Below are positions 6,824 through 14,651 of a stretch of DNA of 15,956 nucleotides, in pieces. Location of the stretch: the NCBI GenBank assembly GCA_036344135.1, contig JAYYUG010000094.1, positions 1-15,956 on the forward strand, written 5' to 3'. Below the pieces are notes generated by a model, which was not told the origin of the DNA, ran no database searches, and saw nothing but the letters and a program-made list of their open reading frames with translations. A program made the position numbers and the translations under genes. Numbering within the stretch: the stretch's first letter is position 1; every line of letters starts with the position of its first letter. The DNA comes from GCA-002731945 sp036344135. Lineage in GTDB: Bacteria; Pseudomonadota; Alphaproteobacteria; MED-G09.

Positions 6824-8182
6824 TTATAATATTGTTTTTTGGAAACATTTAGGTAGATCTAAAATGGATACTCGTTCTTGAGCCATCGTATCCCTGTCTC
6901 TTACAGTCACTTTCTGGTCTTCTAGAGTCTCAAAATCAACAGTAAGACAAATTGGCGTTCCTACCTCGTCATGCCTCCTATAGCTCTTTCCGATATTGCC
7001 TGCGTTATCAAATAAAACTCTTCCAATCCCTAAGGCTTGTAAGGATGATTTAATTTTCAAGGCAGTTGAAACAAGTTCTTCATTGTTTCTTTTAAGGGGT
7101 ATAACCGCCGCCTTAATAGGAGACAGATGTGGCTCTAAAGCAAGCACTGTCCTTTGTTTTCCTTCACCCAAATCCTCTGTCTTGTAAGCCTCATTTAGAA
7201 CAGCTAAGAAACCTCTGTCCACTCCTGCAGATGGTTCAATCACATAAGGTATCGTCCATGTATTGTTAATTTTATCCTGAACCGCAAGCTTAACAACAGA
7301 ATCAGAATTCTGTTTTACTTTAGCTTTTATATTAAAATCTTTTTGATTTTTGGTGTGCGAGCCGATATCAAAATCTGTTCTATTAGCAACTCCTTCTAAC
7401 TCTTCAAGTCCATGTGGAAATCTATACATAATATCTACAGTTTTCTTTGAATAATGAGACAGATCTTCCTTAGGAACAGTAACTAGCTCTAAATTCTTTT
7501 TCTTGATCCCTTGCTTTTCCCACCAATTCACTCTGTCCTTCACCCATTGATCATGCCACTCTTCATCAGTTCCAGGTTCTACAAAAAATTCAAGTTCCAT
7601 CTGTTCAAATTCCCTTACCCTAAAAATAAAGTTCCTTGGGGTAATCTCGTTTCGGAATGCCTTTCCTATTTGCGCAATACCAAAAGGTAATGTTTTTGAG
7701 GTCGTATCAATGACATTTTTAAGATTTGTAAAAATCTGCTGAGCTGTTTCTGGCCTTAAATAAGCGAAACTCGATCCATCATCTATTGGTCCAATGTTAG
7801 TCTTAAACATCAGATTAAATGGTCTTGGTTCTGTTAAGTCTATCGAACCACAGGAGGGGCATTTTCCATCCTCAATGTGATCCGCACGTGATCTTGACTT
7901 ACATTCTTTGCAATCTACTAGTGGATCGGTAAAAGTTTCTTCGTGCCCTGAATATTTAAGAACGTCAGGATGAGTCAGGATAGAGGAATCTAAGCCCTCC
8001 ACATCATCCCTTTCATATACCATCGAGCTCCACCAAGATATTTTTAGATTATTCTTAAGTTCTACGCCAAGCGGTCCGTAATCATACAATCCTTGAAGAC
8101 CGCCATAAATTTCATTGGTTTGAAAAATAAAGCCCCTTCTTTTGCAAAGAGCCACTAATTCTTCCATGTTGTTTGCTGTCAC
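6824..8182 (-). CDS. glyS: Glycine--tRNA ligase, single-chain (alpha2) type
   Basis: 452 residues, near the 460-500 of alpha2 class II GlyRS. It charges tRNA-Gly with glycine. Visible parts: GFIFQTNEIYGGLQGLYDYG (17-36), the family's signature; a four-cysteine zinc-type knuckle C91/C94...C108/C111; motif 2 region FRNEITPRNFIFRVREFEQME (176-196); motif 3 IEPSAGVDRGFLAVLNEAY (315-333); and a carboxyl-terminal anticodon-binding domain from about residue 345, ending with TVRDRDTM. Start is GTG at 8182-8180, five bases after a strong GGAGG; an ATG five codons in is the alternative. Most proteobacteria use the unrelated alpha2beta2 enzyme (GlyQ plus GlyS), so this is the archaeal/eukaryal/Gram-positive-like form. 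It lies between a COG4123 methyltransferase 66 bases upstream and ppdK one base downstream. Confidence 0.95.
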   Translation of the reverse strand: MTANNMEELVALCKRRGFIFQTNEIYGGLQGLYDYGPLGVELKNNLKISWWSSMVYERDDVEGLDSSILTHPDVLKYSGHEETFTDPLVDCKECKSRSRADHIEDGKCPSCGSIDLTEPRPFNLMFKTNIGPIDDGSSFAYLRPETAQQIFTNLKNVIDTTSKTLPFGIAQIGKAFRNEITPRNFIFRVREFEQMELEFFVEPGTDEEWHDQWVKDRVNWWEKQGIKKKNLELVTVPKEDLSHYSKKTVDIMYRFPHGLEELEGVANRTDFDIGSHTKNQKDFNIKAKVKQNSDSVVKLAVQDKINNTWTIPYVIEPSAGVDRGFLAVLNEAYKTEDLGEGKQRTVLALEPHLSPIKAAVIPLKRNNEELVSTALKIKSSLQALGIGRVLFDNAGNIGKSYRRHDEVGTPICLTVDFETLEDQKVTVRDRDTMAQERVSILDLPKCFQKTIL

Positions 8183-8248
8183 ATGCTCCTCCAGGGTGAT
8201 AATTTCTGTTTTTATAGTAATTTCTTCTTAAAAAATAGTGATAAAGTA

Positions 8249-8998
8249 TCAATAGTTTAAAGCAGTTCCATTTCTCAATATATTATCGACCTCTTTCGGA
8301 GTTTTCCCATCTTGATTATTTAGTACCAGACCATTATTTAATTTTATTGGCTTTTTAGAGTCTCTAGTTCCACTTATTATAACTCTTGAGGCTGGTTTCT
8401 CCCTATTCGAAAATATGGGGGTTATCTTTACATCTCCCATAGTTGTAGTAAAAATATTTAACATTTCAGGGAAATTCTTTATGTGATTTATAAATGTTAC
8501 AGAACCTCGAGATTTAACAAAAGTTAAAGCGATCTTAAGCCAGACTTTAAGGGTATCCTTATTACCGGTATAAGCATTTTTTTTGCTGTCATCTAGAGGA
8601 AAAACTATTTCATTTTCTATATAATATGGAGGATTTGAAAAAACATGATCAAAAGTCTGTCTTTTTAACTCAGGAAAATCTTCAATTCCTCTGTCCAAAT
8701 TCCCTTTTATTACAGTTATATTTGTATCCATATCATTCATAGAAATATTCCTTCTAGTTAGATTAAGAACTTCTGCATTATTTTCTATTCCAACAATTTT
8801 TAGATTTTTTACTCTCTGTGATAAGCAAAGAGACACAACTCCGCAGCCAATACCCAATTCTAAACATTTTTCTCCTTCTTTGGCAGGAATTGCAGAGGCT
8901 AAAATTACAGAATCGTGACCTGCTCTGAAGCCATGTTTCTGTTGGAAGACTTTTAACCTTCCTCCGAGAAATTTATTTTTTGTAATTTCTTTGCTCAT
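8249..8998 (-). CDS. tRNA1(Val) m6A37-type methyltransferase (COG4123, TrmN6/YfiC-like)
   Basis: 249 residues, full length for the family. The start, NKFLGGRLKVFQQKHGFRAG followed by HDSVILA, is typical of COG4123, whose E. coli member methylates adenine 37 of tRNA1(Val). The S-adenosylmethionine loop is CLELGIGCGVVSLCL (45-59), the acidic residue after strand 2 is in VGIENN (69-74), and the N6-adenine/amino methyltransferase signature NPPY is at 122-125. RNA target is inferred; a protein-glutamine target is less likely given the N-terminal signature. It is divergent from ispB with only 27 bases between the two start codons, and upstream of glyS on the same strand with a 66-base gap that has no clear terminator. 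Confidence 0.85.
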   Translation of the reverse strand: MSKEITKNKFLGGRLKVFQQKHGFRAGHDSVILASAIPAKEGEKCLELGIGCGVVSLCLSQRVKNLKIVGIENNAEVLNLTRRNISMNDMDTNITVIKGNLDRGIEDFPELKRQTFDHVFSNPPYYIENEIVFPLDDSKKNAYTGNKDTLKVWLKIALTFVKSRGSVTFINHIKNFPEMLNIFTTTMGDVKITPIFSNREKPASRVIISGTRDSKKPIKLNNGLVLNNQDGKTPKEVDNILRNGTALNY

Positions 8999-9025
8999 AG
9001 CTAAATTCTAAAATATAAGAAAAAT

Positions 9026-10045
9026 ATGGGAAATGTAATTAAATTAGTAAAACGAAAATATAAGGATGACGAACCAATCCAAAACCTTTTATCACTTCTA
9101 GGAAAAGATTTTGTAGAAGTAGAGAATTTAATAAAACAACAAATTATTAGTGAAGTAGACAGGATACCTGACCTTGCCAATCATATTATTAAATTGGGTG
9201 GAAAACGTCTGAGGCCAATTCTTACTTTAACTTGTTCTAGAATTTGTGGTTATACAGGTGATAAGCATATAAATTTAGCTGCGGCAGTGGAATTGATGCA
9301 TACCGCCACCCTATTGCACGACGATGTAGTTGATGAAAGCAATTTAAGAAGAGGGAAAACAGCCTCTCACATTCTTTGGGATAACAAATCGAGTATTCTT
9401 GTAGGAGATTTTTTGTTAGGAAAATCTTTTCAACTTATGGTTGAATCGAGATCTTTAAAAAGCCTGAAAAATCTTTCTGATGCATCAGCAAAAATTGCTG
9501 AAGGTGAAGTTATGCAATTAATATCTTCTGAAAATATTAAAACAACTGAAGATCAATATATGAAAATTATTGAGGCAAAAACTGCATCGCTTTTTTCTAC
9601 CTCTTGTGTCGTCGGTGGTCTCATATCTAATTCGAAAGAGGAGGAGATAGAAGCTCTCATATCATTTGGTAAAAATTTAGGTATTACATTCCAGCTGAAG
9701 GATGACGCTTTAGATTATTTTGGAAAAAAAGAAGAATTGGGAAAGAATCCTGGAGATGACTTTTTTGAGGGGAAAGTTACTCTTCCTATCATTCTTGCTT
9801 ATAGAAGAGGTAATAAAGATGAGAAAGAATTTTTAAGGAATACTTTTGAAGAAAAAATTAGAAATAAGAATGCTTTAAAAAAAACAAAGGAAATAATAAG
9901 AAAATACAAAACTATTGAAGACACCCTTGAAAGGGCAAATCATCATGGAAAGATAGCCAAAGATGCTCTTGAAATCTTCCCTAATGATCCCTTTAAAGAC
10001 GCACTTATGAAACTAGTAGACTTTTCAATTGCTCGTTCCAATTAG
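9026..10045 (+). CDS. ispB: Polyprenyl (octa/nona/decaprenyl) diphosphate synthase
   Basis: 339-residue trans-prenyltransferase that extends farnesyl diphosphate with isopentenyl diphosphate to make the quinone side chain. The first aspartate-rich motif is LLHDDVVDESNLRRGK (97-111, D99, D100, D103), the second is QLKDDALDYFGK (224-234, D226, D227, D230), and GGKRLRP (58-64) binds the diphosphate of the homoallylic substrate. Length and the leader before LANHIIKLGGKRLRP match alphaproteobacterial ubiquinone-chain enzymes; the exact chain length cannot be read. There is no Shine-Dalgarno before the ATG. A TAAAAT at 9009-9014 would place the transcript start a few bases from the ATG. The last seven codons overlap the 3' end of ispE on the other strand. 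Confidence 0.92.
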   Translation: MGNVIKLVKRKYKDDEPIQNLLSLLGKDFVEVENLIKQQIISEVDRIPDLANHIIKLGGKRLRPILTLTCSRICGYTGDKHINLAAAVELMHTATLLHDDVVDESNLRRGKTASHILWDNKSSILVGDFLLGKSFQLMVESRSLKSLKNLSDASAKIAEGEVMQLISSENIKTTEDQYMKIIEAKTASLFSTSCVVGGLISNSKEEEIEALISFGKNLGITFQLKDDALDYFGKKEELGKNPGDDFFEGKVTLPIILAYRRGNKDEKEFLRNTFEEKIRNKNALKKTKEIIRKYKTIEDTLERANHHGKIAKDALEIFPNDPFKDALMKLVDFSIARSN

Positions 10046-10906
10046 TTTACATTTCCTTACAAACCAATCACCGTAGATTTTTTTTATTTTTTTTTCTGCG
10101 GAATCTATCTTTGCTTCGGGAAAAATACCGAAACAAGCAGATCCAGAGCCTGTCATTCTAGAAAAAAAAGAACCAGAAGCCTCTAAAACTTTTATTACTC
10201 CCTTGATTATTGGGTTTAGGGTAACTGAATAAGGCTGTAAATCATTTGTAAGAAGATTCAATCCTTCAAGCCTTCCTTTTTCTAATAAGTTGCATTGGTC
10301 TTGCAAAAATTCCTCATAATAATTTGGCTTTTTTTTCTGAATTTTATTCACATCAATTTGATTAAAAACTTCTTTGGTGGTGATGTTAAGATTAGGATAA
10401 ATTAATAATATCTCAAGATCGGGAAAATAAGGTATCTTCAGAATATTTTCACCATAACCTGACAATATAAGTGGTTCAGATACTAGGCATGAAGGAACAT
10501 CCGAGCCTATTTCAGAGGCAATATTTATCATTTCTTCAAGAGACATATTTAATCTCATATACCTGTTCAATAGGCGAATTGTGGCTGCTGCGTCCGATGA
10601 ACCTCCGCCAAGACCTGCGCCTATAGGTATTTTTTTATCCAAAACAATTTTTACTGCTGGCAATTCATCAATTTTCTTCTTTTTAAGAATTGCATGTAAG
10701 CTTTTCATTATGAGATCATCTTTCCCAAAATCTTTTTTTACGCCTGTTATCTCGTAAATAAATTTATCTGAATGCTCGATCGTGAGAATATCTTGTAAAT
10801 CCAAAAAAGTTATAAGACTCACTATAAAGTGGTAATTATCTTTTGTTTCTCCTGTTAGGTTCAAAGATAGATTTAGTTTTGCCGGGGCTTTTTCTAAAAA
10901 ATCCAT
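10025..10906 (-). CDS. ispE: 4-diphosphocytidyl-2-C-methyl-D-erythritol kinase
   Basis: GHMP kinase of 293 residues that phosphorylates CDP-methylerythritol in the MEP route to isopentenyl diphosphate. APAKLNLSLNL (7-17) carries the catalytic Lys10. The ATP-binding glycine-rich loop is PIGAGLGGGSSDAAATIRLL (94-113). EIGSDVPSCL (132-141) carries the catalytic Asp136, and a third GHMP motif, RMTGSGSACFGIF, is near the carboxyl end. It lies 13 bases after the ETF-QO stop with no Shine-Dalgarno, so it is probably the second gene of that operon. Its product route feeds ispB, which converges on it; the two coding regions overlap by 21 bases. Runs of A near the 3' end code for lysines (KKIKKIYGD). 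Confidence 0.95.
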   Translation of the reverse strand: MDFLEKAPAKLNLSLNLTGETKDNYHFIVSLITFLDLQDILTIEHSDKFIYEITGVKKDFGKDDLIMKSLHAILKKKKIDELPAVKIVLDKKIPIGAGLGGGSSDAAATIRLLNRYMRLNMSLEEMINIASEIGSDVPSCLVSEPLILSGYGENILKIPYFPDLEILLIYPNLNITTKEVFNQIDVNKIQKKKPNYYEEFLQDQCNLLEKGRLEGLNLLTNDLQPYSVTLNPIIKGVIKVLEASGSFFSRMTGSGSACFGIFPEAKIDSAEKKIKKIYGDWFVRKCKLIGTSN

Positions 10907-10919
10907 AAGTTTTGTTTAT

Positions 10920-12632
10920 CTACATTCCACCGTACAAAGGACCTTCTCCTCCCTGCGGAGCTACCCAATTAATGTTTTGTTTGGGGTCTTTAATGTCACA
11001 TGTTTTACAGTGAACACAATTTTGAGCATTTATCTGAAAGACTGGATCTCCTCCACTCTCACTTTCTATGATTTCGTATACACCCGCAGGACAATATCTT
11101 TGAGCAGGTTCATCATATTTTGGTAAATTATGATTAATTGGTACTTCTGGGTCCTTCAGAGTCAGGTGAATGGGTTGATCCTCCTCATGGTTTGTGTTTG
11201 AAAGGAACACTGAAGATAATTTGTCAAAAGAATATTCTCCATCCGGCTTAGGATAATTTATTCTTATACATTTTTCGGCATTTCTTAGGGTTTCATGGTC
11301 AGGTTTAAGGTGAGACAATGTAAAGGGCATAGGTATTCCAAAGGTATTTAACCACATGTCAATTCCACCAAGAATTGTTCCAAAAATTATTCCGTATCGA
11401 GATTGGTAGGGCTTAATGTTCCTAACTTTCTTTAATTCCTTAGCTATATTACTTTTCTCATATTTCTCTTGATAATTTTCTAATTCGTGAGAATGATCTC
11501 CAGAAATAAAATTTTCCAAAACTGCTTCGGCAGCAAGCATTCCAGAGGCCATTGCATTATGTGTTCCTTTGATTTTAGGGTAATTTAGAAAACCTGCAGA
11601 ACATCCTAATAAAGCACCCCCAGGAAAGTTAAGTTTTGGCAATGATTGAAATCCACCAGTAGTAATTGCTCTGGCTCCATAGCTTATTCTTTTTCCGCCT
11701 TTTAAAATTTTTCTAATTGAGGGGTGAATTTTGAATTGTTGAAACTCATCAAAAGGGGATACAAATGGATTAGAATAATTAAGATGAACTACATAACCGA
11801 TAGAAACTAAATTCTTTCCAAAATGATATAGAAAAGAACCACCTGTTGTGCCATCTCTAAGAGGCCAACCCATTGAATGCTCTACCAAACCTTCATTGTG
11901 ATTTTCAGGGCTTATCTCCCATAGCTCTTTGAGACCAATAGCATATTTTTGGAAATCCTTTCCATTAGACAACTGATAATTATCTATCAAGAATTTTGAA
12001 AGTGATCCACGTGATCCTTCCGAAAATAAAGTGTATTTTGCATGTAACTCCATACCTGGCTCCCAGGAATCTTTTGCAGTACCGGCCTTTGAAACACCCA
12101 TATCACCTGTAGCGACGCCCTTTACACGATTGTTCTCATCAAAGAGGATTTCCGCCGCACTGAAACCTGGGTAAATTTCAATACCTAAACCTTCTGCAAC
12201 CTCACCGAGCCATTTACATACTTCACCTAGACTCACAATGTAATTTCCATGGTTCTTCATCCTCGGAGGTAAAATAAAATTTGGTATTCTGATCGACCAA
12301 TTGGAACCTAAAAAAGATAACTTATCTTTTTTAACTTTAGTTTTAATTGGGGTTTCGCTATCCCTCCAATCAGGGAGCAGACTGTCTAATGATGAAGTCT
12401 CTATAACCGCACCCGATAGAATATGCGCTCCGATTTCACTTCCTTTTTCAAGAACGCAAATCGATAAATCAATGTTATCTTTTATAGCAGTTTGTTTGAG
12501 ATGAATTGCTGCAGATAGTCCTGCCGGTCCAGCCCCTACAATTAAAACGTCATATTCCATAGACTCTCTTTTTGAAGGGTCTAATGCTTGACCTTGACGA
12601 GAATTTAGTTCATTTAAAGGTAAATCATTCAT
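10920..12632 (-). CDS. Electron-transfer flavoprotein:ubiquinone oxidoreductase
   Basis: 570 residues, in the usual range (about 545-600). This membrane-associated flavoprotein passes electrons from ETF, reduced by acyl-CoA and other dehydrogenases, to ubiquinone. FAD-binding VGAGPAGLSAA is at 32-42 after an N-terminal extension of about 24 residues. VLEKGSEIGAHILSGAV follows. The 4Fe-4S ligands are C514 (RYCPAGVYE), C539, C542 and C545 (NCVHCKTCDIKDP). It ends with NINWVAPQGGEGPLYGGM, the family ending. All catalytic features are intact. The start ATG has only a weak GAGA-type ribosome site; a Met at residue 25 (SMEYDVLIVGAG) could be an internal alternative. It leads into ispE and is divergent from the uracil-DNA glycosylase gene, an arrangement I remember from other alphaproteobacteria. 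Confidence 0.95.
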   Translation of the reverse strand: MNDLPLNELNSRQGQALDPSKRESMEYDVLIVGAGPAGLSAAIHLKQTAIKDNIDLSICVLEKGSEIGAHILSGAVIETSSLDSLLPDWRDSETPIKTKVKKDKLSFLGSNWSIRIPNFILPPRMKNHGNYIVSLGEVCKWLGEVAEGLGIEIYPGFSAAEILFDENNRVKGVATGDMGVSKAGTAKDSWEPGMELHAKYTLFSEGSRGSLSKFLIDNYQLSNGKDFQKYAIGLKELWEISPENHNEGLVEHSMGWPLRDGTTGGSFLYHFGKNLVSIGYVVHLNYSNPFVSPFDEFQQFKIHPSIRKILKGGKRISYGARAITTGGFQSLPKLNFPGGALLGCSAGFLNYPKIKGTHNAMASGMLAAEAVLENFISGDHSHELENYQEKYEKSNIAKELKKVRNIKPYQSRYGIIFGTILGGIDMWLNTFGIPMPFTLSHLKPDHETLRNAEKCIRINYPKPDGEYSFDKLSSVFLSNTNHEEDQPIHLTLKDPEVPINHNLPKYDEPAQRYCPAGVYEIIESESGGDPVFQINAQNCVHCKTCDIKDPKQNINWVAPQGGEGPLYGGM

Positions 12633-12732
12633 TTCTATCTCTAATTATTACACCTAACATATTTTATTAACCAAGTGAAACTGCTATCATTGTAACATTT
12701 AGTACTAGCGTTAATTGATTTATATTAGATTC
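12633..12732. promoter_or_regulatory. Divergent intergenic region between ETF-QO and uracil-DNA glycosylase
   Basis: One hundred bases that must hold both promoters. On the minus strand an extended -10, TGTAATAAT (12652-12644), has TTGGTT (12674-12669) 19 bases upstream and could serve ETF-QO. On the plus strand TATATT (12721-12726) with a weak TTTAGT 17 bases upstream would start a transcript at about the ATG at 12733. An 8-base palindrome, TAGTACTA (12700-12707), lies between them. All are predictions. Confidence 0.3.
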
Positions 12733-13500
12733 ATGGCAAAAATGATAATTAATGCTGACAATAAAATAGATAATCTCAAGTTTCAGATTGAATCAGGAAT
12801 AACTGAAGCTATAGATGATAATGATGAATCCTTGTTTCGTTTTCCATCGAATTCTTCGAACCTTGAACAGTTATCAATAAATAGAAACGATTCTTATAAA
12901 AAACTAAAAGAGGTTTCAAACTTAGTGGATTTAAAAGAATTTATTGAAAATTTTCAACTGTGTGAACTGAAGAAAACTTCTAAAAATACAGTATTCAGTG
13001 ATGGAAATTCAGAATCCAAATTAATGTTTATTGGTGAAGCTCCAGGGCAACAAGAAGACTTGGAAGGAAAGCCTTTTGTAGGAAAATCTGGAAAACTATT
13101 GGATAAAATCTTATCTTTTATTAATTTGGATAGAGGAAATATTTACATAACAAATATTCTACCATGGAGGCCACCTGGAAATAGAACACCAACCGAAGAA
13201 GAGTTAGAAATCTGTTTTCCTATGGTAGAAAAACATATTGAAATTATAAATCCTTCAATAATTGTATTGGTTGGATCCGTTTCTTCAAAATCCATCCTAA
13301 AAACTAAATTAGGCATAACTAAGATTAGAGGGGAATGGCATGAGTATATGAAAGGAGATACCATCATTCCGTGTCTCCCAATATTCCATCCAGCTTATTT
13401 ATTAAGAAGACCGGAACAAAAATCTTTAGTATGGAAGGATATACTCCTTCTTAAAGAAAAGATCCAATCACTAAAAGGTGGAATAATTCATGACTATTAA
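12733..13500 (+). CDS. Uracil-DNA glycosylase, family 4-like, with two Fe-S cysteines missing
   Basis: 255 residues from this ATG (MAKMIINADNK). An in-frame TTG at 12715 would add six residues but has no ribosome site. Removes uracil from DNA. Motif A is GEAPGQQED (101-109) followed by GKPFVGKSGKLLD, and motif B is FHPAYLLR (218-225). RPPGNRTPT (146-154) is also typical. Family-4 enzymes have four 4Fe-4S cysteines; here the first (C77) and the one in EICFPM (C161) remain, while the second of the CxxC pair is K80 and the one before RPPGNR is W145. I remember CxxK and PWRPPGNR from other alphaproteobacterial members, so this is probably a subfamily trait. The start may be leaderless. The end overlaps moaB by 11 bases. 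Confidence 0.88.
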   Translation: MAKMIINADNKIDNLKFQIESGITEAIDDNDESLFRFPSNSSNLEQLSINRNDSYKKLKEVSNLVDLKEFIENFQLCELKKTSKNTVFSDGNSESKLMFIGEAPGQQEDLEGKPFVGKSGKLLDKILSFINLDRGNIYITNILPWRPPGNRTPTEEELEICFPMVEKHIEIINPSIIVLVGSVSSKSILKTKLGITKIRGEWHEYMKGDTIIPCLPIFHPAYLLRRPEQKSLVWKDILLLKEKIQSLKGGIIHDY

Positions 13501-14017
13501 CAAAGAAGAAAAGTTCGTGCCTATCAATATTTCTGTGCTTACAATTTCTGACACCAGGACCTTAGAAAACGATAAATCAGGGGATCTGTTAAGTGAGAGA
13601 ATTCAATCTTCAGGTAACAAATTATACAAACGAGATATAATTAAAGACGATAAAGGGAAAATAAAAAAAATAATAAAAGATTGGAGTTCGGATGAACATT
13701 TAAATACTATTATAACAACTGGTGGAACCGGGTTAACAGGAAGAGACCTTACCCCTGAAGCTCTCGAAGAGATTTTTGAGAAAAAAATAGATGGTTTTTC
13801 AATTATCTTTCACTTGATGTCATATAAAAAGATCGGCACCTCTACCTTGCAATCAAGAACGACAGCGGGAATTTTAAATTCAACTTATATTTTCGCACTT
13901 CCCGGTTCGCTAAATGCAGTTAAAGATGGATGGGATAATATATTGAAGTTTCAATTAGACAGTAGATTTAAACCTTGTAATTTCGTAGAAATAATTCCTA
14001 GGTTGGATGAAAAATAA
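13490..14017 (+). CDS. moaB: Molybdopterin adenylyltransferase-like protein MoaB
   Basis: 175 residues, the size of MoaB. The MoaB/MogA fold prepares molybdopterin for metal insertion by adenylylation. Visible are ISVLTISDTRT (14-24), the conserved strand and turn; TTGGTGLTGRDLTPEA (76-91), the molybdopterin-binding motif with its Asp; and FALPGSLNAVKDGWD (135-149), the second family motif. The ATG lies inside the end of the uracil-DNA glycosylase gene (11-base overlap), with GGTGG eight bases upstream, so translation is probably coupled. It implies that the organism has at least one molybdoenzyme, though none is in the window. It converges on atpF with only seven bases between stops. Confidence 0.92.
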   Translation: MTINKEEKFVPINISVLTISDTRTLENDKSGDLLSERIQSSGNKLYKRDIIKDDKGKIKKIIKDWSSDEHLNTIITTGGTGLTGRDLTPEALEEIFEKKIDGFSIIFHLMSYKKIGTSTLQSRTTAGILNSTYIFALPGSLNAVKDGWDNILKFQLDSRFKPCNFVEIIPRLDEK

Positions 14018-14024
14018 AGATTAA

Positions 14025-14504
14025 TTACAAATTCTTTTTTAAATCCTTGATACTTTCTTCAAAAATCTCTGAAGACGTCTTACTATCAATGTTCTGTTTT
14101 ATATAAGCTTTAGCTATTTCAAGTGATAACTCGGTTGCCTTTAATTTTACTTCTTTAATAGCATCGCTTTCTGCTTGCTTGATCTTAAGCTCCGATTGTT
14201 TTTTCTTCCTTTCTATATTCTCTGCTAGCAATTTCTCTGCATTGGCTTTGAAGATTTTAGTATGTTCCTCAGCGTTTTTCAGTAAATTAACAATTTCAGT
14301 ATCCGCCTCTTCGAGTTTCTTTTTTTCTTTAGCGAGAATTATTTGGGCCTCTTCTCTTAAATCCCTTGCCTGTTCAAGTTCTTTTTGAATATTTAATGAT
14401 CTTTCATCAAGAATATTTAATATCCTCCTTGGTAAATGCAAGAATAAGATGAGACCCACAAAAATTATGAATGAAATTGCTACAAAAAATTCTGCGTTAA
14501 ACAT
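14025..14504 (-). CDS. atpF: ATP synthase Fo subunit b
   Basis: 159 residues from the ATG at 14504-14502. A GTG one codon upstream is possible, but the ATG has better spacing from AGGGA (14515-14511). One amino-terminal membrane segment (about residues 7-24, FVAISFIIFVGLILFLHL) is followed by LPRRILNILDER and a long charged helix rich in Glu, Lys and Ala, ending in ESIKDLKKNL. This is the normal b architecture: the peripheral stalk that ties the Fo membrane part to F1. It is the last of the Fo genes in the window; delta, alpha, gamma, beta and epsilon are not here. Its start lies nine bases beyond the TAG that ends the b' frame. Confidence 0.93.
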   Translation of the reverse strand: MFNAEFFVAISFIIFVGLILFLHLPRRILNILDERSLNIQKELEQARDLREEAQIILAKEKKKLEEADTEIVNLLKNAEEHTKIFKANAEKLLAENIERKKKQSELKIKQAESDAIKEVKLKATELSLEIAKAYIKQNIDSKTSSEIFEESIKDLKKNL

Positions 14505-14513
14505 CACTTTTCC

Positions 14514-14651
14514 CTAATTTATATCTTTAGACAACTTTTCAAGATTCTTCTTATCGACATCTCCCGGAAGAATATTTGAAAGCATTGCAGAGGCTATTTC
14601 CTCAGATACTTCTGAAATTCTAGACATAGCAAGATCTTTGTTTTTAAGAAT
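14514..14651 (-). pseudogene. atpF': In-frame continuation of subunit b' after a premature stop
   Basis: Directly after the TAA at 14654-14652 the same reading frame stays open for 45 codons to TAG at 14516-14514. It contains AMSRISEVSEEIASAML and SNILPGDVDKKNLEKL, which look like the usual carboxyl end of alphaproteobacterial b' (A-M-x-x-I/V-x-x-x-x-x-E-I-A, then a short linker and final helix). With the stop codon read as an amino acid the whole b' would be 159 residues, the same as subunit b. An ATG nine codons in could restart translation of the last 37 residues, but I see no good ribosome site. Confidence 0.7.

Noticed and set aside
10075..10100. T-rich tract as a terminator for ispB
   Set aside because: The T-runs are the complement of lysine codons of ispE, and I find no GC-rich hairpin before them.
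14179..14388. Open frame of 69 codons opposite atpF
   Set aside because: The long runs of Ser, Phe and Leu are the reverse of the Glu/Lys-rich coiled coil of subunit b.
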